The notes: a model not told the origin generated them from the letters alone. A stretch of DNA of 10,532 nt from Lachnospiraceae bacterium UBA6998 (GCA_002448395.1 DJXS01000063.1:1-10532); one strand, 5' to 3'. Counted from the stretch's first letter, positions 1 to 6,715 are shown. Translations and numbers: made by a program.

Positions 1-724
1 AGCCGATCAGTGAGATGTGAAGACCTGATACACAGATAACATGAACTATGCCTGCTGCCTGATACTTCTCCTTGATCTGCCTGTCGATCAGGCCGCTCTG
101 GCCCAAAAGCATTGCTTTCATGACCGACGCGCATTGTCTTCCATATATCCCGTGTTTTCTTCCGAAGATTTCATCCGCCAGATCCGACAGCCGTGCTCTC
201 AGTTCAAAAAGAGCTGACTTTACAGGATCCTTTTCGCTGTCATATGCGAGAATCCGTGCATCGCTAAGAGTAAACAGATAACCTCCGATCACACTGTAAT
301 ACATAAACGAATCAAACTCACCGTCGTTGGAAGGCTGCCTGAACAGGCGGATCCTGCCCCTGATCCGCACAGACGCGCCTTCATGAGCCCACTCCTTCTG
401 CAGTTCAGGCTCCTCCTCGATGGTACACAATACTTTGTCCCCTCTCATGATCTCAAAGGCGCCCTCTTTGGGAATCTCAGCCTCCAGGCTCACATCACCC
501 AGAGTCATCCGGATGTACTGTTCCCCGCCCGGATCCCTGACAGCATATTCCTTCTCTTCCACGATTCCCCGAAGCGTAACATATCTACCTTCTGCTTTTG
601 CTCCAATGGATGGTTTTGGGGGCGAGAACAGTACAGATACCCACACTGCAGCCGTAAAAAGCATAACAAAAAGACAAACCGGTCTTCGCAAGTTTCTCCT
701 CCGTCCGTATTTAAGTAAACACAT
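1..724 (-). CDS. comEC: ComEC/Rec2-type DNA-uptake channel protein, N-terminal 241 residues (cut by window edge)
   Basis: This is the 5' part of a membrane protein that forms the channel for single-stranded DNA entry during transformation. The frame is open from the ATG at 722-724 to base 1 without a stop. Residues about 15-34 form one hydrophobic segment after an Arg-rich start. Residues about 45-160 match the soluble N-terminal domain (DUF4131 type), including QPSNDGEFDSFMYY, which corresponds to the usual 'NPGxFDxxxY' stretch. Residues 204-241 open the Competence domain with MLLGQSGLIDRQIKEKY followed by GIVHVICVSGLHIS, the family hallmark. The start is supported by AGGGGAG eight bases upstream. 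The C-terminal membrane helices and any beta-lactamase-like domain lie outside the window. It is separated from the upstream lipoprotein gene by a terminator, so it probably has its own promoter. The family call is firm; competence of this organism is not shown. Confidence 0.9.
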   Translation of the reverse strand, partial: MCLLKYGRRRNLRRPVCLFVMLFTAAVWVSVLFSPPKPSIGAKAEGRYVTLRGIVEEKEYAVRDPGGEQYIRMTLGDVSLEAEIPKEGAFEIMRGDKVLCTIEEEPELQKEWAHEGASVRIRGRIRLFRQPSNDGEFDSFMYYSVIGGYLFTLSDARILAYDSEKDPVKSALFELRARLSDLADEIFGRKHGIYGRQCASVMKAMLLGQSGLIDRQIKEKYQAAGIVHVICVSGLHISLIG

Positions 725-733
725 AATGGATTC

Positions 734-758
734 TCCCCTGCCGGACCCGGCGCGGGGA
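734..758 (-). promoter_or_regulatory. comEC ribosome-binding site inside a GC-rich leader hairpin
   Basis: In the minus-strand transcript UCCCC (758-754) can pair with GGGGA (738-734), which is the core of the comEC SD. Between them GCCG (751-748) pairs with CGGC (743-740) around the loop GGUC, with a small internal bulge. A further stem, GGACC/GGUCC with a four-base loop, lies just upstream at 760-773. The pairing is read directly from the sequence. That it restrains translation is inference. Confidence 0.45.
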
Positions 759-783
759 CGGACCGAACGGTCCTGACCTATTT

Positions 784-812
784 ATCCTAATCCGTATAGA
801 AGTAAAAAGCAA
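784..812 (-). promoter_or_regulatory. Candidate sigma-A-like promoter for comEC
   Basis: On the minus strand, TTGCTT (812-807) and TAGGAT (789-784) are separated by 17 bases. They lie downstream of the terminator that ends the previous transcription unit and about 60 bases before the comEC ATG. Each box is only a partial match to TTGACA/TATAAT, so this is a plausible placement rather than a firm call. Confidence 0.3.
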
Positions 813-828
813 GACGGTCTCTGAACAT

Positions 829-875
829 AAAAATCGGCCTTCGCCGGAATAATCCCGGATCGAAAGCCGATTTTT
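829..875 (-). terminator. Intrinsic terminator after the GerMN lipoprotein gene
   Basis: A ten-base stem, AAAAATCGGC (829-838) with GCCGATTTTT (866-875), continues after one mismatch with TTCG/CGAA (840-843 with 861-864) and CCGG/CCGG (844-847 with 855-858), closing on a seven-base loop. On the minus strand it ends in a run of five T and touches the stop codon of the lipoprotein gene (877-875). The A/T flanks make it look usable in both directions. It should end the regulator-kinase-lipoprotein transcript and insulate comEC. Confidence 0.85.
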
Positions 876-1810
876 TATTCTTGTGTTTCCGTATACGCCC
901 GTCTTTCGACGATCTCGTCGTTCATCCTAAAGCTCCCGGTCAAAGGGATCGATTCCATAAAGACCGCGTCTGTATTTCCGTCCACAGAGATCTGAACAGA
1001 ATCAATAGATGGCAGTTCACAGAGCGAGTTGATGATCGAGTATAGTGCTGTCTGTGCAAGCACTCCCTCCTGACCGTGAAGGAACTCGCTGTTCAGGTTC
1101 ACATAGCATCTGCGGTCCCTGGTGGTGACATTGATCACTTTCGTCGCGCTGCTCACCGTGGGATACGCGAAATCACTGTTCGGCCCCTGGATGACCTGTT
1201 CGATGACGATCCTCTCAAGAGGCATATTGCTGTTGTAAACCACTGTCCTGTACGCGTCTACAAGTTTGTCTCCGCCCTCATTGGCAAAATACAGATGGAG
1301 GCGGACTCTCTCGTAATTGCGCATCTCTGTATAGGAGTTGTAGATGAACTGATCCGGTTCCATTATGCCGGGTTCTTCGCCGTCCGCGTCGCGGAAAGCC
1401 TCGCCATCCACCATAAAATAGACTCCGTCTACTTCCGCAAAACTGCACAGAGTGTTGATCACGGCTGTTCTTGTCAGCACTTCTTCGACCGCGCTCAGGT
1501 CGTAGTACTCCGCAGAAAGATTCAAAGTTACGATCTTTCCCGCTGTCTCACTGGAAAGAAGCCTGAAATCCGTGATCGGAGCCCTGAGCGTCATCTCTTT
1601 GGGCTGGACGCATAGTTTCCCGATCAGTTCCTCAATGATCCTCTCCCGGTCATCTGCCTCGGGAACATACTCCTGTTCCTGAATCCCGTAATCACCTTTA
1701 TTAAGATAGTAGATCCTGATGCCTCTTTTATCAGCGCCTTTCTTGCTGCAGGCTCCCAGAAAGAGACACAGTGTGAACAATATTAAGATTATTCCTGTCT
1801 TTTTATTCAA
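875..1810 (-). CDS. Double GerMN-domain lipoprotein, third gene of the two-component operon
   Basis: This is a predicted secreted lipoprotein of 311 residues. The N-terminus has MNKK, a hydrophobic segment (about 6-19) and the lipobox LGAC with Cys21 as the lipid-attachment site. Two GerMN domains follow, at about 31-145 and 169-290. Each begins with a beta-strand such as IRIYYLN or RLHLYFAN, has a helical stretch (RIIEELIG; ERIVIEQVIQGP), and ends with a segment like VDGVYFMVDGE or IDSVQISVDGN. GerMN domains occur in spore germination protein GerM and in the actinobacterial kinase accessory lipoprotein LpqB; their ligand is not clear. The start is TTG (1810-1808), preceded by GGAGAG at good spacing. 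It overlaps the kinase stop codon by four bases (TTGA), which suggests coupled translation. By context it may modulate the kinase at the membrane surface; a spore role is the alternative. The domain call is strong, the role is inferred. Confidence 0.85.
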   Translation of the reverse strand: MNKKTGIILILFTLCLFLGACSKKGADKRGIRIYYLNKGDYGIQEQEYVPEADDRERIIEELIGKLCVQPKEMTLRAPITDFRLLSSETAGKIVTLNLSAEYYDLSAVEEVLTRTAVINTLCSFAEVDGVYFMVDGEAFRDADGEEPGIMEPDQFIYNSYTEMRNYERVRLHLYFANEGGDKLVDAYRTVVYNSNMPLERIVIEQVIQGPNSDFAYPTVSSATKVINVTTRDRRCYVNLNSEFLHGQEGVLAQTALYSIINSLCELPSIDSVQISVDGNTDAVFMESIPLTGSFRMNDEIVERRAYTETQE

Positions 1811-3786
1811 ACTTTCTCTCCGGATACGCCGCTATTAGAGGGTTTTCTGGTCTGACTGCTGCTCTGCGCTTTCTTTACCGTTCCTGAAGAGGACGTTTTT
1901 CTCGCTGTACTGTTGGAGGACGTTTTTTTGGCCGTCCTTGCGGTTGAAGCCTTTTTAGCCGTCCCTGCGGCTGAAGTCTTTTTCGCCGCTCCTGCGGCAG
2001 AAGTCTTTTTTGCAGTCCCCGCAGAGGTCGTCTTTTTCACCGTCCCTTCAGATGACGCTTTTTTTGCCGTTCCCGCGGCAGAAGTCTTTTTTGCAGTTCC
2101 CGCGACAGAGGCCTTTTTTACAGTTCCGTCGGCGGAAGTCTTCTTTACTGAGCCGGCGGCGGAAGTCCTGCCGGGTGTTGAAACGCCCTTTTTACGCGCA
2201 GCTGCTGCAGCTTTTGCGCGGACCTGCCTTCTCTTTTTCTCGTTCCTTCTAATCCTCTCGGATTGTCTTCTGAGTTCAACGGGATGTGCAACATAATTGA
2301 GCGGAACAGTAACTGTAAACTTCGTTCCCTCTCCCTCAATACTGCTTACATCTATAGCGCCGTGATGCTGCAGAATAATACTCTTTGTTATGGAAAGGCC
2401 AAGGCCGGTGCCTCCGACTTCCCGCGACCTGGATTTATCGACACGATAGAATCTCTCGTAGATCTTGTCGAGGGAATCTTGAGGAATACCTACGCCGGTG
2501 TCCTCTACGCTTATATAGAAATTGTAGGGATCCGCATTGATCGTGACACGGACTTTTCCGTGATCCCTGTTATACTTGATGGCGTTCTCAACAAGGTTCG
2601 TGATGACCATGACCATCTTGACTTCGTCGATCTCCGCGTAAACCTCTCTCATACTGACCATTGTCAGTTCGATGTCTCTTTTCTGCGCGATTGGTCGAAG
2701 CCTTCGAAGGATCATCTCGACCATCTCGTTGACATTGCACTCCTTGACATTGAGACGGGAGTCTTTCCGGTCCATACGAACAAGGGTGAGCAGTTCCGTT
2801 ATGATCTGGTTTTCGCGGTCCACCTCATTTTTGATATCGACCATGAACTCCCTGTACATCTCAACAGGCACATTTTCCTGCTGCACCAGGGAATCTGCCA
2901 GAACTTTCATTGAAGTCATGGGTGTCTTAAGTTCATGGGATACGTTTGAGACGAATTCCTGCCTGGATTCATCCAGGGCGTTCATTCTCGCAAGAACCTG
3001 ATTAAAGGCGTCAGCTATGTGCTCCGTCTCCGCAAAAGCGGGAGCCTTGATGGGGTCCGTCGAATACCCGGCTTTTACCGCGGATATCTCTCCGGAGAGC
3101 TTTTCGAAAGGTTTCATCAGAACAGTGGACAGAACTAATGAAATCAATAACACCGCCAATATCAGGATCACTTCCAGGAGCATAGCCTTCCGGCTCAGTA
3201 TTCCCAGTGTGTTTCTGATAGAGACGGTGGATACGCTGGCAAGCAGAACACCTTCAACAACTTCCTCGCCGGCTACATTAATCGACGATTCTTCATTGTC
3301 AGATCTGCTGTCCGCATAATTGGTTGCTATGATCGGTGTCACTATTTCAATGAAACCGTCGCGGCGGTCATAGTTGGAAGTACTGCCTGTATTTCCCTGC
3401 AGCAGACATTTCACAACATCAGGCGACACGATTGTCTTGCCGTCCGACATTGAATAGGTGTCCTTCATTACTTTCAGGTGATCGCTGATCACCATAATGC
3501 GTCCGTCATACAGTGCTGAGAATTCGGCTAGTTCCGCGCCGATCAGTTCTGAAGACTGATCGGTCAGGTAGTCGTATGCGATCAGATGATTGGCAAGAGC
3601 CCGCAGGTGCGTCTCTACTTCCTCCGTTCTGACCTCTACGGCTCTGGTCTCATAATTATTCAGGATCCCGTAGTGCAGGATCACGCAGGGCACCAGTCCA
3701 ACCACGAAGATAATTATGAACAGCCTCATTCTCAGACTTCTGACCACTGAGAATTTCCGGACCAGCTCCCTGAGCTTATCTGTCAT
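1807..3786 (-). CDS. Membrane sensor histidine kinase (WalK/PhoR-like) with a Lys-rich repeat tail
   Basis: This 659-residue sensor kinase phosphorylates the response regulator encoded just upstream. The layout is: transmembrane helix at about 21-40; extracytoplasmic sensor region 41-199; second helix about 200-224; HAMP linker about 224-275; HisKA with the H-box FVSNVSHELKTPM, His284 being the phosphoacceptor; and a HATPase domain with N-box NLVENAIKY (397-405), DTGVGIP (429-435), YERFYRV (443-449) and GGTGLGLS (458-465). The catalytic core ends near residue 500. No PAS domain is evident between HAMP and HisKA, unlike classical WalK. From about 505 the protein becomes highly basic and then consists of nonapeptide repeats (541-648), which is not standard for the family. 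The ATG at 3786 overlaps the regulator gene by 11 bases and has no clear SD, so translation probably depends on the upstream gene. Its signal is unknown; envelope stress or cell-wall status is a guess by family. Confidence 0.92.
   Translation of the reverse strand: MTDKLRELVRKFSVVRSLRMRLFIIIFVVGLVPCVILHYGILNNYETRAVEVRTEEVETHLRALANHLIAYDYLTDQSSELIGAELAEFSALYDGRIMVISDHLKVMKDTYSMSDGKTIVSPDVVKCLLQGNTGSTSNYDRRDGFIEIVTPIIATNYADSRSDNEESSINVAGEEVVEGVLLASVSTVSIRNTLGILSRKAMLLEVILILAVLLISLVLSTVLMKPFEKLSGEISAVKAGYSTDPIKAPAFAETEHIADAFNQVLARMNALDESRQEFVSNVSHELKTPMTSMKVLADSLVQQENVPVEMYREFMVDIKNEVDRENQIITELLTLVRMDRKDSRLNVKECNVNEMVEMILRRLRPIAQKRDIELTMVSMREVYAEIDEVKMVMVITNLVENAIKYNRDHGKVRVTINADPYNFYISVEDTGVGIPQDSLDKIYERFYRVDKSRSREVGGTGLGLSITKSIILQHHGAIDVSSIEGEGTKFTVTVPLNYVAHPVELRRQSERIRRNEKKRRQVRAKAAAAARKKGVSTPGRTSAAGSVKKTSADGTVKKASVAGTAKKTSAAGTAKKASSEGTVKKTTSAGTAKKTSAAGAAKKTSAAGTAKKASTARTAKKTSSNSTARKTSSSGTVKKAQSSSQTRKPSNSGVSGEKV
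1843..2166 (-). repeat. About twelve tandem 27-bp units encoding Lys/Ala/Thr/Ser nonapeptides in the kinase tail
   Basis: Residues 541-648 of the kinase divide into twelve units of nine residues with the pattern [TA]-S-[AS]-A-G-T-[AV]-K-K. TSAAGTAKK occurs twice exactly and several others differ at one or two positions. The last four units (ASTARTAKK, TSSNSTARK, TSSSGTVKK, AQSSSQTRK) are more diverged. The DNA units are 27 bases long with AAAAAG or AAAAAA cores, so slippage or unequal recombination could change copy number. The composition resembles histone H1-like or AlgP-type Lys/Ala-rich tails. Confidence 0.9.
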
Positions 3787-4480
3787 TCTGTCTGAAATAG
3801 TAGCCTACGCCCCACTTGGTCTGCACATATACAGGCTCAGAGGCGTTGGGCTCCACCTTTTCGCGGAGTCTTCTGATGTGAACATCCACTGTCCTCACAT
3901 CACCGGGATAATCCTTACCCCAAACTGTCTGCAGGAGCATCGAGCGGCTGTACACCTTTCCGGGATGAGTTGCCAAAAGCTCGAGAAGCTCGAATTCTTT
4001 ACTGGTGAGGTTGATCTCCTTGCCGGCGACAGTGACTCTCCGGTTGTCAAAATCCATCCTGAGATCGCCGTTCTCGAGGATTCTTTCTTCCTCTTCCTCT
4101 TTATCCTTCCGGCTGCCGGCTACGCGGCGGATGATCGCTTTGATCCTCGCCTTCACCTCCAGGATATTAAAAGGCTTCGTGATATAGTCGTCTGCGCCGT
4201 AGTCAAGTCCGAGGATCTTATCCATATCCTCGCCCTTGGCAGTAAGCATGATAATAGGAACAGAGGAGAATTCCCTGATCTGCTGTAAAACTTCAAGTCC
4301 TGAATGTTTAGGCAGCATTACGTCGAGCAGAATGATGTCATACTGATTCTCATTCGCCTTCTGAAGAGCTTCATCACCGTCATAGGCGGTATCAACTTCG
4401 TAGCCGTCCTGCAGAAGGCTGAACCTTATACCCTTAACGATCATTTTTTCATCATCAACTACAAGTACCTTTGTTGCCAT
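3776..4480 (-). CDS. OmpR/PhoB-family response regulator (WalR/MtrA-like)
   Basis: This is a 234-residue DNA-binding response regulator. The receiver domain (about 4-118) has the acidic pair Asp9-Asp10, the phosphoacceptor Asp53 in DIILLDVMLP, Thr80 in PIIMLTAK, and Lys102 in DDYITKPF. An acidic, charged linker (KDKEEEEE, about 125-132) leads to a winged-helix domain (about 135-232) with LTSKEFELLELL, the recognition-helix segment VRTVDVHIRRLREKV, and the wing WGVGYYF. Length and layout are normal for the family. The start is well supported by AGAGGAG before ATG. The gene lies 63 bases after the comEA stop with no obvious terminator between, and it overlaps the kinase by 11 bases. It probably acts with that kinase on envelope-related genes. 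The closest named relatives are WalR/VicR or PhoP types, but the exact ortholog cannot be fixed from sequence alone. Confidence 0.93.
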   Translation of the reverse strand: MATKVLVVDDEKMIVKGIRFSLLQDGYEVDTAYDGDEALQKANENQYDIILLDVMLPKHSGLEVLQQIREFSSVPIIMLTAKGEDMDKILGLDYGADDYITKPFNILEVKARIKAIIRRVAGSRKDKEEEEERILENGDLRMDFDNRRVTVAGKEINLTSKEFELLELLATHPGKVYSRSMLLQTVWGKDYPGDVRTVDVHIRRLREKVEPNASEPVYVQTKWGVGYYFRQNDR

Positions 4481-4543
4481 TCATTTCTCCTCTCATTACT
4501 GTAGTGTTCCGCCGGCAGATCCGCCTTTCGCGCAGACACATTA

Positions 4544-5257
4544 TTATTTCACTGTAATACAGTCTTTCATCTTTTCAAACATGCCGCTTCCGATCCCGCT
4601 CACATTCATAAGCTCCTCCGCAGAGCCGAACCTGCCGTGGATCTGCCGGTATTCAATGATCCTGTCAGCTTTGCTTTCTCCGATCCCCGGTATTCTCATC
4701 AGTTCCGTCTTATCTGCGGTATTGATGTCGATAAGACCGCTATCCCGCGCGCTGCCGGATTCTCTCTCCGATGCACCGGCCTCCGCAGTGATCTCCCTCA
4801 GGTGCTGTGCCTCTTCGACGGTGGGTATCTCGACGCGCTGTGTGTCATAGACATATTCTGCCTGATTTACATAGACCCTGTCGGCCTCTTCCGAATATCC
4901 CCCTGCGGCTTCCACAGCGTCAATGACTCTTGCGGATTCGGGCAGTTCATAGACCCCCTCACAGTTCACCGCGCCGCATACAAAGACACAGATCGTATCG
5001 CTTTTCTCCGGCAGAACCGCGTCTGAAAGATCCTGTCCCGTTTCCTGCATGGTGCCGCCTGCGTCCTCCGCATCAACGGCATTTTCTGCCGGATCAACGA
5101 CGGAAACAGATGATCCGCTGCTTCCTGAAGCATAGACAGTGTCGGTAAATACTGTCTGTTTCTCCCTTCTGCAGCCGGACAGCACTAATACGATCCCAAA
5201 GACAGATATTACGATTTTGCATTTCGTTATTAAAGAAAATATAAGATGAGATTGCAT
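4544..5257 (-). CDS. comEA: ComEA-type DNA receptor with SLBB and helix-hairpin-helix domains
   Basis: This 237-residue protein is predicted to bind double-stranded DNA at the outer face of the membrane and hand it to ComEC. The N-terminus is a hydrophobic segment (about 14-27) ending in the lipobox-like LSGC with Cys29, then a Ser/Gly/Ala-rich linker to about 85. Residues 88-144 are an SLBB domain (ICVFVCGAVNCEGVYELP, VIDAVEAAGGY). Residues 174-237 carry tandem helix-hairpin-helix motifs (IDINTADKTELMRIPGIGESKADRIIEYR and MNVSGIGSGMFEKMKDCITV), the ComEA signature. The ATG at 5257 has AAGGGG seven bases upstream. Most Gram-positive ComEA proteins use a plain transmembrane anchor, so lipid anchoring would be a variation. 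The gene heads a minus-strand run that includes the two-component genes, while comEC lies further down the same strand. Confidence 0.9.
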   Translation of the reverse strand: MQSHLIFSLITKCKIVISVFGIVLVLSGCRREKQTVFTDTVYASGSSGSSVSVVDPAENAVDAEDAGGTMQETGQDLSDAVLPEKSDTICVFVCGAVNCEGVYELPESARVIDAVEAAGGYSEEADRVYVNQAEYVYDTQRVEIPTVEEAQHLREITAEAGASERESGSARDSGLIDINTADKTELMRIPGIGESKADRIIEYRQIHGRFGSAEELMNVSGIGSGMFEKMKDCITVK

Positions 5258-5261
5258 ACTT

Positions 5262-5282
5262 GTCCCCTTATTCTAAAGGGAC
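5262..5282 (-). promoter_or_regulatory. comEA ribosome-binding site inside a leader hairpin
   Basis: In the minus-strand transcript GUCCCUUU (5282-5275) can pair over all eight positions, with one G-U wobble, with AAGGGGAC (5269-5262), closing on the loop AGAAU. The 3' arm contains the SD and ends four bases before the AUG. The base pairing is visible; control of translation by it is inference. Confidence 0.5.
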
Positions 5283-5300
5283 CCGCATTGCGACAACATT

Positions 5301-5329
5301 ATTGTAATCATTAGCGTAATATTTTACAA
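5301..5329 (-). promoter_or_regulatory. Candidate sigma-A-like promoter for comEA and probably the genes after it
   Basis: On the minus strand TTGTAA (5329-5324) and TACAAT (5306-5301) are separated by exactly 17 bases, a good match to TTGACA/TATAAT. The predicted start of transcription is near 5295, giving a leader of about 38 bases that contains the SD hairpin. A TGTAA/TTACA inverted repeat (5303-5307, 5324-5328) overlaps both boxes and could be an operator. Confidence 0.55.
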
Positions 5330-5404
5330 GGCAATTTCCCCCATCTGTTAACCTTTTTTCTTTCGTCAGGCCTTTTTCCATACAAAATATAGTTAATCAA
5401 CAAA

Positions 5405-5447
5405 TAATCTCCACAATATGGGCTATCAGTCCATACTGTGGAGATTA
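5405..5447 (-). terminator. Hairpin terminator after argD
   Basis: A perfect 11-base stem, TAATCTCCACA (5405-5415) with TGTGGAGATTA (5437-5447), continues after one mismatch with TATGG/CCATA (5417-5421 with 5431-5435) and a nine-base loop. It lies 36 bases past the argD stop. The minus-strand tail after the stem is T-rich but interrupted (TTTGTTGATT), so termination is likely but not textbook. It separates the arginine operon from the comEA promoter. Confidence 0.7.
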
Positions 5448-5483
5448 CATTTTTCCTCCCGGGGATTTGATCATATTTATGAA

Positions 5484-6695
5484 TTATTCCGCATTTGCCA
5501 GCGCTGGTTCCAGGATCGAGATCATCTCGTCGATCTCACGCTCTGTGATGACGAGCGGGGGCAGGATCCGGATGATATCCGCGCCTGCATTTATAAGGAT
5601 CAGACCGTGATCCATTGCGTCAGCGATCACGCCTTTAACGGGTCCTCTGCAGACAAGTCCCTGCATGAAACCGCGTCCCCGTCTCTCCAGGCAGAAGTCA
5701 TATTTTGCCACCAGTTCATCGAGTTTCTTCTCGAGATAGGGAGCTGTTTTCTTAACATGATCCGTGATCCTAAGAGCCTCATACTGATCCAGGACAGCAT
5801 TGACCGCCGCGCAGGCGAACGGATTTCCTCCGTAAGTTGTCCCGTGGTCACCGGATGTCAGAGAATTGTCCGCTACTTTCTGGGTCATCATGAACGCTCC
5901 CACCGGCACACCACAGCCAAGCGCTTTGGCGGAAGTCATGATATCGGGCTTAATGCCGAATTTCTGCCAGGCATACATATAGCCGGTACGTCCCATGCCG
6001 CACTGAACCTCATCAAAGATCAGAAGAATGTCCTTCTCATCACACAGCTTTCTGACCGCTCTGAGGAACTCCTCCTTCGCGGGAACGATGCCGCCCTCGC
6101 CCTGGACAACTTCCATGATGATGGCACATGTCTTGTCCGTCACAGCCTCAAGGATACTGTCCATATCGTTCATCCTGGCAAATCTGGCCTCACAGGGCAT
6201 AGCGCCGAAAGCTTCCCTGTAGTGGCTGTTGCCGGTGACTGACAGAGCGCCGTATGTGCGCCCGTGGAAAGAATGCTCAAGTGCCACTACCTGGTGGTCA
6301 GAAGCGCCGTCCTTGTTGTAGGCGTATTTGATGGCCGCCTTCAGAGCGCCCTCAACGGCCTCGGCTCCGGAGTTGGCAAAGAATACCCTGTCCATGCCGC
6401 TGACCTCTTTGATCCTGTGAGCCGCCGTGATGGCGGGGACATTGTAAAAGTAATTGGAAGTATGCAGGATCTTGTCGATCTGCGCCTTCAGGGCGTTTTC
6501 ATAATACTCGTTGCTGTAGCCGAGGGCAAAAACGCCGATGCCGGACATGAAGTCCAGATACTTCTTTCCCTCTACATCGTAAAGATAGACGCCCTCACCG
6601 TGATCGAGGACTACCTGATAGCGGTTATATGTGTGCAGCAGGTCATTTTCCGCCTGCTCGATCATCATTTTCATTGTCACTACATTCTGGCTCAT
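5484..6695 (-). CDS. argD: Acetylornithine aminotransferase
   Basis: This 403-residue, PLP-dependent class III aminotransferase converts N-acetylglutamate 5-semialdehyde plus glutamate to N-acetylornithine in the cytoplasm. Visible motifs are DFMSGIGVFALGY near 48-60, FFANSGAEAVEGALKAA (105-121) for cofactor phosphate binding, HSFHGRTYGALSVTG (141-155), EVVQGEGGI, the aspartate in LLIFDEVQCGMGRTG (Asp228), and the PLP lysine in MTSAKALGCGVPVGA (Lys257), followed by HGTTYGGNPFA. Length is normal. The ATG at 6695 has AAGGAG six bases upstream. The gene begins 20 bases after argB and ends the arg operon before a hairpin. Close relatives include ornithine, succinylornithine and GABA aminotransferases; the arg context favours ArgD. 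Confidence 0.93.
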   Translation of the reverse strand: MSQNVVTMKMMIEQAENDLLHTYNRYQVVLDHGEGVYLYDVEGKKYLDFMSGIGVFALGYSNEYYENALKAQIDKILHTSNYFYNVPAITAAHRIKEVSGMDRVFFANSGAEAVEGALKAAIKYAYNKDGASDHQVVALEHSFHGRTYGALSVTGNSHYREAFGAMPCEARFARMNDMDSILEAVTDKTCAIIMEVVQGEGGIVPAKEEFLRAVRKLCDEKDILLIFDEVQCGMGRTGYMYAWQKFGIKPDIMTSAKALGCGVPVGAFMMTQKVADNSLTSGDHGTTYGGNPFACAAVNAVLDQYEALRITDHVKKTAPYLEKKLDELVAKYDFCLERRGRGFMQGLVCRGPVKGVIADAMDHGLILINAGADIIRILPPLVITEREIDEMISILEPALANAE

Positions 6696-6715
6696 TTTTC
6701 GCTCCTTTTTTCCCG

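Noticed and set aside
1076..1615. Plus-strand open frame of 179 codons opposite the GerMN lipoprotein gene
   Set aside because: The minus-strand product has a lipobox and two GerMN domains; the antisense product matches nothing and has no gene-like start.
1913..2296. Plus-strand frame encoding a Phe/Ala/Val-rich repeat protein
   Set aside because: It is a mirror of the Lys/Ala repeat tail of the kinase; the repetition comes from the 27-bp units on the coding strand.
4481..4543. Separate promoter or terminator between comEA and the response regulator
   Set aside because: Only short GC-rich inverted segments and an AATAAT stretch are present, with no convincing -35 partner and no T-run hairpin; left unassigned.
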